NCBI GenBank assembly: GCA_022925895.1
Contig: JAKSYS010000116.1
Span: 50,937 to 114,936, forward strand
Direction: 5' to 3'
Origin: Fragilaria crotonensis
Taxonomy: Eukaryota; Bacillariophyta; Fragilariophyceae; Fragilariales; Fragilariaceae
DNA: 64,000 nt
Under the pieces are notes generated by a model that saw nothing but the letters and a program-made list of their open reading frames with translations, did not search any database and was not told the DNA's origin. Every line of letters begins with the position of its first letter. The stretch's first letter is position 1. The position numbers and the translations under genes are program-made. This document shows, piece by piece, positions 11,546 through 20,725 of the stretch.

Positions 11546-13291
11546 TTATTGATGATACAGATGATTGAATTCTTCGAAACCGGGTGGAGGTGTACCGGTC
11601 TCGCACCATCCCGTATATGTAATTTCCTTAGTTGTCGCATTGATTCCAACAAACTGGAGGTACGTTTGTAATGGTCTAGCAGTCCCCATTCCATACTGTT
11701 CAACAGCTGTGAGCAAATTCTTTGGTTTCATCATATCCTTGGTAGCCTCAGGGTATCCAAGCTGGTACTTGACTCGATTCAAAACAAGTGCCTGCAATGG
11801 GTTGTGTACACCAGGGGTGAAAGTGCGGTGCACAGACTCCCAGAATTTAGGTTTGTGCCTTCTCACATAAATATGTCCAACCACGTTCTGAACTGGAGAG
11901 AAGATATCGTACCCTGCTGTCCAAAGGCGCGTGCTCATAATGATTTCCTCACCCATAAAAATCCATGGTAAGAAAGGATCAAAAGGTACTTCCTTAAGGA
12001 AATCGGCATGAGCAACAAAGTATCCAGCAGCAGTAAAGGGCGCAAAGCGAGGGGTTTCGACTTGCACACGGTCATACTGACTGGCACCCTCGAGACGGAT
12101 TATTTGACTCTCCAAATCACTGTTAGCAAAGACTGGACCGCAAAGTCGAGCCGCAGGCTTCTTGGCCATTGCTGCCAAATCTGCCAGATGCGAAGGAGGG
12201 TAGTGACTCAAGACTGGCTTCTTAGATGGAGCCTTCTTGAGCATGTCGATGGATATGGCATCCCAGTCCTGCAAGAAGGTCATGTGCTAGTAGACAGAGC
12301 AACAGCAGTGAGAAGTGGAGAATGCCAAAGAATGAAAGAAGTAATGCATACTTACAGCATCAGTCTGCATGAACCAATTCTCGCCATACCAAAGTTTAGA
12401 TGCGAAATAACGAGCTGCATAAGGGCCCAACGATTCGGGTTCGTCAATATCAAGCGATCGGACATGTCCCTTTGCACACAGCTCCCTTCCCTCTTCAGAT
12501 TCACAAAATGACTTCTTACAATCGTCATCAGGTGGAACATCCTCCATCCCTCCGCCCGTCAAAACACCACTCTTGCAATCTGAGTGGCAATTCTGTTGAA
12601 CAATCCCTATGTAGAGTTTCTCTGGATTCTTGGCTTTGCTAAACGCCCACTTCACGGTGTTTAAGCAATTTTCATCGCGATAGGTGGCAAGACTCAAGAA
12701 GATACTACCATCATCGCGACGCGTTGGCATTCTCTCGAGGTAATCCCGATCCCACAAATACAAGGTCTTGACTGTTAAATCGTGGTATGCATTCCAAATA
12801 CCAACATGGGATTCATGCTTGACAACCGCCAGCGCCTCGTGCAGGGTATGAATCCAGTTACTCAGATAGTCCACAATCTCCTCTAGCGTCATGGGCGGTT
12901 TGTCCGATCCGCCGCCGTGGCCGAACACACCAGTATTCCCTTGGACGCCCCCATGAAGCAATTCCTCCACCGTTTCGGTTCCGGCGCGAATTTCGCCCAA
13001 ACGCTCCCCAACAATTTCACCACTCTCGCGCAACTTTGACAATCGAGCCGGCATGTGATTGGATGCCAAAGACTTCAGTGCGGATTTGAGTTGTTGACGT
13101 TTTTCCACCACGGAATGTCGGAGCGAACCTTTGAGGGCGAATTTGGAGTTTGACGGGACATCACCAGGTAAATCGTCAGTTACCGTCGCCAAGTAAACAA
13201 TGAGAACAATAAATATGGCGAGGATGGCATACAGTGCAGGCCCTTGGGCGGAGAAAGAAGACCCTGGACGGCGAATGGCTGTCATTGTCAA
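11546..13291 (-). CDS. GlcNAc-transferase, GT60 / Skp1-hydroxyproline type
   Basis: 558-aa type II membrane protein. Exons 12356-13291 and 11546-12286; intron 12287-12355 (GTAAGT...ACTAG) restores MQTDAHMTFLQDWD, the DxH-type metal/sugar-nucleotide site of this family. Membrane span at about residues 21-39 (YAILAIFIVLIVYLATV). The catalytic domain begins IFLSLATYRDENCLNTVKWA, with KNPEKLYIGIVQQNC and the later WIFMGEEIIMSTRLWTAGYD and VVGHIYVRRHKPKFWES. These match the GlcNAc transferase family (Pfam GlcNAc, PF11397, by memory), whose best-known member in Dictyostelium adds GlcNAc to hydroxyproline of Skp1 in the cytosol. This protein has a signal anchor, so a Golgi substrate is more likely. 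It converges on the fucosyltransferase gene with a 215-bp gap. Confidence 0.88.
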
Positions 13292-13842
13292 TTCGTCACA
13301 ATTCTACTGTCACGAAACCTGTGATTCATTTAATGATGACCATGGACCACATACAATCATACAATAGTGTCGCCGTTTCGCCGTGTGTCGTGTGGAATTA
13401 ATAGCATTGGCCAACGGGTATAGGGTACTTGTACGACGTCTAGAGCAAATGGTACTATCGGTAGTACGGGTACTAGTACTAGTACCAGTGCCGGAGAGCG
13501 TGCACTGGACTCGGGAGTCGACGAGCAACAGTACAGCAACAACAGTGCACAAAGTATTCCGAGTACACCCGTACTGGTGACCGATCTACTTAGAATACAC
13601 GGCGTTCATGAACTATACTACAAGTACATGTACCTGGTACTACATTGCTACACTGTACTCCCACGCGTCTACTACTAGGGCATTGTGTAAGGGTGGTACT
13701 GTAGCTCGGTCGGAACAATACTCCAGTCCTGTAATATGCCTCGTTGCTCACTGGACACTGGAGTACTTGTTCGCCTTGCTGCACGCAACGAAACGGACCC
13801 GGCACCCGGCACCTGGCTCCTCGCGCTTAATCATAAACGCAT
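13292..13842. other. Intergenic spacer
   Basis: No gene seen. Contains tandem GTACTAGTACTAGTACCAGT (about 13466-13490) and TACCTGGTAC (13631), the same GTAC-type words found in other spacers. Serves as 5' region of the GT60-type gene. Confidence 0.5.
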
Positions 13843-14368
13843 TGTTAAATCACCGTACTAGTAACCGTACAGTAGCCTCGAATGAATACTCGTCTGAAAT
13901 GTGACAGTAGATGTCCTCTACTCACTTTCTATTCCTGTAAATTGTGAGCTTAATCTGTTTGTTAAACTACTTCTAAAGTCATCATTCAATCACTGATGAG
14001 AGCTTGAAAAGCTCTCCAATCAGACCACAAAAGACCTCATCCAGTAGGTTCCACACAACAAATCTAATCTTGAAGAACTGACACCAAATCAGACTTCACA
14101 GTAGATTCTACACCTGTGAAGTCTTCATTCCTTCACGGGTGATGCCTCCTGGGATCTCTCAGTAGATCCCTGCATGCCGGGAGGTCTTCCAGCCTTTCTG
14201 GTCTTGACCTTCCTTGTGACTTCTGTCCATTTGTCAGCATCCAAGAGAGCAGCAGAACAGAAGCTATTGCTACCGTCGTCCACAGTATATGGTGCCACCG
14301 GTACAGTCGCACCGGTCGCTTCAACCGTAACACCGTGAGCCTCGACAGTAGCACTGTAGCTCTCGACA
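13843..14368 (-). mobile_element. Solo (or truncated) copia-type LTR, diverged
   Basis: Read on the minus strand it begins TGTCGAGAGCTACAGTGCTA, nearly the same as the start of the 461-bp LTR at 3865. It shares AAGCTCACAATTT inside and ends ATTTAACA. At 526 bp it is longer and otherwise strongly diverged, so it is from a related family or an old copy. No clean target duplication is visible. The first ~80 codons are open in the same frame as the pol tail in the intact element and give a comparable peptide (VESYSATVEA...ATVP...CSAALL.AD). It lies 24 bp from the first possible ATG of the RidA gene, in opposite orientation. Confidence 0.75.
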
Positions 14369-14392
14369 CGTCGCCCTACGTGGATTGGCGTC

Positions 14393-14938
14393 ATGCTCCT
14401 CAACACGGTGACAATGATGCGACAACTCTTGTTCCTCTCGACCCTTGTCTTCCTTGTTGATTCTCTTGCCATCATGACAGTGTCTGATAAATTAAAGGAA
14501 TTAGGCATTGCTATTCGAGCTCCTACTGCTCCCAAGGGTAACTACTGTCTTTGTGTGCGTACAGGCAATCTGCTTCATCTTTGCGGTCACATTCCGCAGA
14601 AAGAAGATGGGTCGTTCATCAAGGGTCGGCTGGGTCAAGACATGACGGTGGAAGAAGGATATGCCAGCGCTAGATGCTGTGCCGAGAATATTTTGAATAC
14701 ATTGCACCAGGAACTGGATGGCGACTGGACTCGAGTCGTGCGCATCGTCAAACTAGTCGGCTTTGTAAACTCTGCAGCTGACTTTGAGCAACAACCGGCG
14801 GTAATGAATGGTGCATCGGATCTGTTTGTTCAAGTGTTCGGCGACGCAGGTTTTCACGCAAGAAGTGCGGTCGGAACAAATGTGTTGCCATTGGGAGTTG
14901 CCACTGAAGTGGAAGCCATCGTAGAAATCCGTGACTAG
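14393..14938 (+). CDS. RidA/YjgF/UK114-family protein
   Basis: Members of this family hydrolyse reactive enamine/imine intermediates or act as small-ligand binding trimers. The core begins at an internal Met (14474, MTVSDKLKELGIAIRAP), followed by GNYCLCVRTGNLLHLCGHIP, the family-typical GxDMTVEEGYASAR, LVGFVNSAADFEQQPAVMNG, ASDLFVQVF and ARSAVGTNVLPLGVATEVEAI. From the upstream ATG the protein is 181 aa with a 27-residue hydrophobic leader (LLFLSTLVFLVDSLA) that could be a signal peptide; the core alone is 154 aa, close to the bacterial relatives. Both starts are possible. No intron. The close match to bacterial-type members suggests an old transfer or organelle ancestry, which I cannot test here. 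A relict LTR abuts its 5' side. Confidence 0.9.
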   Translation: MLLNTVTMMRQLLFLSTLVFLVDSLAIMTVSDKLKELGIAIRAPTAPKGNYCLCVRTGNLLHLCGHIPQKEDGSFIKGRLGQDMTVEEGYASARCCAENILNTLHQELDGDWTRVVRIVKLVGFVNSAADFEQQPAVMNGASDLFVQVFGDAGFHARSAVGTNVLPLGVATEVEAIVEIRD

Positions 14939-15897
14939 GTCGGAATCGCAAAACGATTATCGAAGTTCTATCGATTAGGAACTGATATGGAGTCGCGCAA
15001 GCTCGGAGTATGCAACAATGGATTGTAGTGCTTATAATCCTGTTATAGTTTCTGTGAGCATTAAAGCGTATAGTCACCTGACAAAAAAATTGACAATGCA
15101 TATCATGACGAACAATCCTCTACTTCAACCGCGAACGATCAAGGTGAAAACATGGGGCTCGTCTCAGTGGTATGTCAAACGTTCATTTTGCAGGAATCAT
15201 GTGGTGGCAATGTACTAGTTCATGCGTAACCTGGGACATGCCGAGGAACAATGAAGTGATGCGACTATGGTGACTGCCGCCTTCAACGGGAAGAGCTTCC
15301 CCAGGTCTGTACCGAATACTCCGGAGGAGGTAGTACCACTCAAGGGTGAGGCAGGATATGGAGCATATCACGAATTATCGATGTGGGCAAATTCCGTTTG
15401 CAGACAGGACGATATTGGCCACTCATTCTAGTCTAGGTGCCGTTAGTTGCAGCGACGACCACCATCACGGTCATCAACGCTTCATTGAAGTACGATCACA
15501 AGCAGCTAATGTTTCTTCACCCCTTCTAGGTTAAGAAATATTAACAGTTTCCTTTGATCAATTATACTACAGAGATTCTATTGAAGGTCAATCGAGGGTC
15601 TTCGCCAGCATGACTTGAGTGTCCTAGTTGTGCCTGGTTAGCGTTGAAACACTCGGGTGTGTGTCGAGCCTGGTCGCATGTATGCGTGTATGAGTACGCC
15701 GAAGGCCAGCATGTCTTCCATTCTGAATATACAGCAGCACACCACTGCGAGAAGGAGATTGTAGCAATCGCAAGCTTAAGGAAGAACTCAGAAATCGCCA
15801 TGTTGCACCGAACGTAAGCATGACTCATAGCTTCCGATGAAGAGATGACTACAATTGCAGGATAAGTTGCCGACTCTACAAGCTTATCAAAAGAAAT
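14939..15897. other. Spacer without supported gene
   Basis: Short open frames occur on both strands but none has protein-like composition, a recognised motif or matching splice sites. A plus-strand stretch around 15280-15430 reads GKSFPRSVPNTPEEVVPLK and then AYHELSMWANSVCRQDD without an ATG; it could be a relic of an exon. Confidence 0.4.
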
Positions 15898-16491
15898 CTA
15901 GAATGCAACTCTCGCGAACATTCTTGTTGCAGTCCTCAGCATGTCGCCTTGCCCGAACGCAGGAGCAAGCTGTTGCAACGCTGGCGAGATCGATTTCGAA
16001 AGATGACGTCTCTGTGGCAACTTGCATTTCTTTCTTTGTGGCCCACCAACAGCTCGGGTGTTGTTGTAAGGGTTGTAAATGCGATGCAAATCATTGATTC
16101 TGTAGCCGTGTTTCTCCATGAGTAATCGTTTTCGTTGGAGAGCACTCAAACGAAGAGTCTTTGAAGTCCGTCGCATCGGTCTATTTTGTTCGTATTCTTT
16201 TATTGATACGGGCTCATCATCTGTACTGAACCAATCGAGTCCGATCCCTGGACCATGATTCACGAGCCCCGTACACAATACATCATGAAGACGAACACTC
16301 ACGACGGAAAAGCAGACATTCTTGGTTTCGCAGCTTCGATCTCGCAAGGGCGTGATAACCAAATCATCAGATGATGATGGTAGCTCAGAGATGGTGTGCA
16401 TGCTATCTTGACTTCTTTCCATAATGGCAAACGCAGTCGCGAGTCGTCGTTTCGTTTTGGTTTCGTTCGAGAAAATGCGTGTTTGTGACAT
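15898..16491 (-). CDS. Hypothetical protein next to MITE
   Basis: 197-aa frame starting MSQTRIFSNETKTKRR. I do not recognise a family. Visible features are an acidic/Ser stretch (ELPSSSDD), the segment GIGLDWFSTDDEPVSIKEYE, and a basic C-terminal half (PMRRTSKTLRLSALQRKRLL, QRKKCKLPQRRHLSK) that looks nuclear or nucleic-acid binding. The A of its ATG is the complement of T16491, the first base of the TA duplicated by the MITE, so the transposon lies directly against the start codon. With the MITE removed, the frame would continue upstream for six codons to another ATG (MLRVRR-MSQT). It may therefore be a truncated but still initiated gene, or a gene that took its present start after insertion. 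Confidence 0.5.
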   Translation of the reverse strand: MSQTRIFSNETKTKRRLATAFAIMERSQDSMHTISELPSSSDDLVITPLRDRSCETKNVCFSVVSVRLHDVLCTGLVNHGPGIGLDWFSTDDEPVSIKEYEQNRPMRRTSKTLRLSALQRKRLLMEKHGYRINDLHRIYNPYNNTRAVGGPQRKKCKLPQRRHLSKSISPALQQLAPAFGQGDMLRTATRMFARVAF

Positions 16492-16492
16492 A

Positions 16493-17258
16493 CTCCCTCC
16501 GTCCGAATATAGTAGTCCCACTTAAACTTTCAGTCGAGAAAATTCTGGCATTTCACTGAAACGTCATGTCATTTGGATTGCTCGAAATGAACACTATGGA
16601 TCCATGTATAACATCAAATGCATGCGTTTCGATCTGAATGTTCGAAATTGAGTTTTCAGGTCGCAATTTTCTAAATAAATTTTTCTTAAGGCTATAACTC
16701 GCGCAGATGACCTTCCCCGTCCCGAAGCTTCCGTTACGACTTTTTCAACTATGCATGAGGAACACAAAACGTACTGGGGGCTAAACATAATAAATCGTTT
16801 CCAGAACGCTGTCACACCTGAAAGGTTGCAGTCCTGACGGTAGTTTTGCTTGAAGTCATTAACGGTCGTTGTTCATGGCTTTTATGTGCTTACCAAATCA
16901 ATATCACGCCATATAGGAAGCACTAACGGAAAATGTCTAATTAAAAATCGTGTCTCAAATTGCAAGGACACTTTTCCTCATACAAGGCTCATTCAAAACT
17001 TTATGTAACTATAAGTGTCATCGGTTTTGAATACTGTTCCGTTTCCGTGTGTTTCATTCTACATGACCTATGGAAAGTCAATTAGGCGGAATTTTTTGTC
17101 ACAATGCGGAAATTTCTCTAAGTAGTGTCGGTTGAGAGAGCGCATGCCTCGCCAAATCGTAGAAACATACCAGGAGCCTACGTCCAAATGACTGAAAGAC
17201 ACCGGATGGGAACCCCTTTAAAATATTAGTCGGGACTACTATATTCGGACGGAGGGAG
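16493..17258. mobile_element. Stowaway/mariner-type MITE (non-autonomous)
   Basis: 766 bp bounded by inverted repeats that are perfect for 27 bp, starting CTCCCTCCGTCCGAATATAG and continuing TAGTCCC, and flanked by TA (16491-16492 and 17259-17260), the target duplication of Tc1/mariner elements. The interior is AT-rich with no transposase-like frame, so it is non-autonomous. The terminal sequence closely resembles the CTCCCTCCGT start common in plant Stowaway/mariner elements. Confidence 0.9.
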
Positions 17259-17260
17259 TA

Positions 17261-17964
17261 CGTCGTACTCGTAGCATTGATGAGAGGCATTTCAACACCT
17301 TCAGTTTCACGAACACAATACACCCAACTTTGTACTACGAGCACGTAGAAGGCTGCACTCCCCTACTTGGGTACTGCCAAACACAAAGTGTCATTTAGGA
17401 TGCAAGATTGGATGGGTTTTTCAATGACCTTGAAAACAGAAATGCCAGTCGCAAGACGCGACGTGGATATCTACCAGAAGAAATTGGACTACACTCAGGG
17501 CTCCCAGTGCCTACTTTTAATTTTTAACGTCCATGTTGCTCGGACTAACGCGTTCTGTTTACGTCGTACAGTACAGAGTTCGGACAGTACCCCCCGAGTA
17601 TGACACATATATACAACATACACATATATTCGTATGACATATACTGTACTGGTAGACTGTAGGATGCAAACCGAGGGGTCTCTACTCTCTACAGGTACCT
17701 GGTACAAGTACCGGTAGACGGCTGCATAGATTCGTCCTTCATCTAGGAAAGGAATCTCATCAACAATTTATGGAGTAATACATTGTAGCAGAATCTCCCA
17801 ACGAACCAACCTTGGTTCAATGAATCTTCTCGGCAAGCCAGCATGATCCCTCTGAAGTTGGCGAAGATGTAAGGTAACACGTATTGATGACCGATCCTGG
17901 TCGTTTGAGGAAACAGGTAGTATTGCGCTGACTATACAACACAGTCGCATCTGGTTCCCCGTCA
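17261..17964. other. Spacer upstream of PhoD gene
   Basis: No supported gene. A GTAC word GGTACCTGGTAC is at 17694-17705. An upstream exon carrying the signal peptide of the following PhoD gene may be hidden here: the frame is open without ATG from about 17857 to 17964. Confidence 0.4.
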
Positions 17965-19674
17965 TGACGGTGCTTCCATCAAGGATTGCTTTCGGTTCTT
18001 GCAACAACCAGGACCTTCAGAATAATCTCTGGCCCATCATTGAACGACGCAAACCGGCTGGATTCGTTTGGGGTGGAGATTCGATCTACGCTGGTAAGTC
18101 TATTGGGGATTTTATTGATAAACGTTACCAGCATCATTAATGACGAAGCCTTTCGCATCCAGACCTTGTACGACCGATTGATTGGAGGACTTTCCCCAAC
18201 CATTGGGAGCCTTGAGTGCTGACGGCAATCGTCTCAGAAGACTATACGAGGTGCAACAAAAGGTTCCAGGCTACAAGAGTCTCGTGGATTCTAACGCTAC
18301 TATCTTCGGCACTATCGATGGTAAGGTCCCAACCAATTCTCAGCAGTCAATTTATGGGTCGTATTCTCATGTGATCATGCTCAGATCATGACTATGGGTG
18401 TGATAACGCTGACCGGACGTATCCTTATCGAATTGAAAGTGCTGAGGCTTTCGTTGACTTCATTGGCGAGCCGAAAGATTCTGCCATGACCAAGAGGGCC
18501 AAGGCTGGACTCGGGGTGTACGGTGTCAAGGTCTTTGACTTTGATCGACCACAAGGTCGTCAAGCTCTATCAGATTCAGAAGCAGGCATCGATCACCACG
18601 CGGTTGTCGATCACGGTGATCCGCCATCGTACTCAAACAAAAGCGTTGCAGTCTTTGTCCTGGATGTCCGTTCCAACAAGTCTCCTTGGAAGAAAGGCTA
18701 CGCATTCACACCTGATTTAGACGGAGATTTTTGGGCGAGACGCAATGGGAATGGTTTGAAGCGTCACTTTCGAGATCCAGAGCTGCTATCAATGTAGTAG
18801 TAAACGGACTTCAAGTTCATGCAAATATCTTTCCCGATGGAAACATGGCTGAGAGTTGGGGCAAGTACCCGAAGTCCCAACAACGACTGTTTGACGCGTT
18901 GCTGCAGGATTCGGTTTCTGCACCGATTCTCATCAGCGGAGATGTTCACATGGCTCAATTCATGCGAAAGGACTGCAAAGGGATATCGGCAAGTCACATT
19001 TCCGACCTCTAGTTGAGATGACTACCAGTGGCATGACGCACTCTTGGGGTTCTCTACCGAGCAATCCGGTTGATAGTCCAGATTGGAAACCCACGGCATT
19101 TGACCGATATGGATCATTTATTGCTGCGTCAATGATGGGCGTGTTGAACAGCATTTGTCCATGGACAGATGTCATGCTTAGCAATCGCTCTGACGCGTCT
19201 CCAAAGCCAGTTGGAAACCTTGACCTTGCGGAGAGCGGAGGTGCCGAAAGCGCAAAAACAGGCAGACAGTTCTCTCTTCAGAAAAACTTTGGCGAACTCG
19301 AGTTTGATTGGGACACGCGAACAGTGGTCATGCGCGCCATCGGCGAAGGCGATAAACCTCTCTTGAGTGCGAAATGGACCATGGACCAACTCTCTGGGCG
19401 GACTCTAATGCCCGGGAGTTTCGTCGCTAAGCAGGACTATGCCTATGCGTTGGATGACGCACTGGTGGACGGTGTTTGGACTTGTGTAAATCATCGTGGC
19501 CGAGTCAATGAGACACATCATTTGATCGGCCATCTTGTAACTGCGTCTGCATTGATCCTCTTGGTGCCACTTCCGTACCTGCTCTTCACCTATTTACTGC
19601 TAAGTGTTACGCGCAAATACCGTACCAGATTAACCATGCACCGGAATTGTTCGCCACCTGCTGTTTGTGAATGA
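17965..19674 (+). CDS. PhoD-type alkaline phosphatase/phosphodiesterase, membrane-anchored; three frame breaks
   Basis: Metallophosphatase of the PhoD family, expected outside the cell or in the secretory system, releasing phosphate from esters. Exons 17965-18093, 18163-18320, 18385-19674; introns 18094-18162 (GTAAGT) and 18321-18384 (GTAAGG). The family motifs in order are IAFGSCNNQ, GFVWGGDSIYADL, YEVQQKVPGYKSL, GTIDDHDYG (metal ligands, restored by intron 2), AVFVLDVRSNKSPW, FLGETQWEWFE and ILISGDVHMAQF. A C-terminal hydrophobic span (ALILLVPLPYLLFTYLLL) suggests a membrane anchor. The frame breaks at CCCC 18194-18197, TTTTT 18728-18732 and AAAGGG 18977-18982; adding one base at each restores family sequence. 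Either three sequencing deletions or a very young pseudogene. Met 17965 may not be the true N-terminus because no signal peptide precedes it. Confidence 0.85.
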
Positions 19675-20184
19675 TTTGATGCACAAAGGAATGGAACAGT
19701 TGAAGTCTGTCTACTACAAGTAAATGATTGTATTAGCATGAAGTGTACACTTACTGAGCGCCTATTGGCAACTTAAATTTTTCCATTATGTGTTCTGGGC
19801 ATGTGCCACATCCCTGAATTCAAAAGTGAAGTTTCAACAACTGCGACTCTTCCACAAAGTTGAAATAGATCGTGAAGAGTGATGACGATGGACGCTCTGC
19901 GTGTCCGACATGGTGATCTGGAAGCAAGGTAGTGTTGACGTCGATGATGATTCTTCGAGTCGTTCGAGTCTTGTTGACTCTCGTAATTGCGCACGGATTC
20001 TCTCTCCTCGTTTCTTAGCCTCACAATTTAAGCTCACACATTCTTTTCAATGTGAGTGCATTGACAATATTGACACCGACGCTGCCATGCCTTTGCGATT
20101 CGGACCAGATTCGGTCGGAAGACGGGCACCCGGTTGAACATGCTGGAGTACATTCGTCAGCATTATTGCCGCCCCAAGCGCCTA
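19675..20184. other. Intergenic spacer between convergent genes
   Basis: No gene supported. It separates the 3' ends of the PhoD gene (plus) and the LSD-like gene region (minus). Confidence 0.4.
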
Positions 20185-20725
20185 CTAGTTAATGTGAAAG
20201 GTGACAAGCAATGCCTTGAGGGTCACTGCAAGAGTGTTCACTTTTCCGACGTATAGAAACGTCGGTGTTACCGTGTACATACCAACTTCGTCAACCTCGG
20301 ACTCGATTGGTCCTTTTCGGATGGCGAAGCGAAATCGCGTGCCGCGTTTGAATCGCCTAAGAGACACATACTTGAGCTGCCTGTCGTTGGTCCACGCCAA
20401 CGAGCGACGGTGCTCACCGAGAGCAATGAATGTGATATTCAGATGATGAAGCGCATATTGGGACTTTCCTTCGTGTAGAGGAACAGTGCGCACGAGGACT
20501 GTCATTAAGCCTTCGCTTCCATAACAATTGTGGTATGGTAACCTAATAGAATCTTAATGGCGTCAACACATACCCTAGGAGAACTTCGACTACAGTGGCG
20601 ATTCTCGACACATACGATATAGTGCGCATAGCCTTCCACAGGGCACAAAGTCGTCGAGGCTCGCGGTGGTGCAGTACGCAATCGCAGCAAATCTCCATCA
20701 AGCATCTCGCATTATCGCGACCTTC
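20185..20725 (-). other. Possible 3' exons of the LSD-like gene, unresolved
   Basis: A minus-strand frame 20185-20505 reads MTVLVRTVPLHEGKSQYALH and on to a stop (106 aa), protein-like but unrecognised. Just upstream MLDGDLLRLRTAPPRASTTL is open to about 20505. Possible splice sites exist: GTATGT at 20615 and TTAG at 20543 would join ...MRTIS to LPYHNCYGSEGLMTV. It may be the C-terminal end of the gene above, separated by introns or base errors near 20720, or a separate small gene. I cannot decide. Confidence 0.35.

Noticed and set aside
14125-14535. 136-aa minus-strand frame near the RidA gene
   Set aside because: It coincides with the solo LTR and aligns with the Pol tail of the intact element, so it is treated as retrotransposon sequence.
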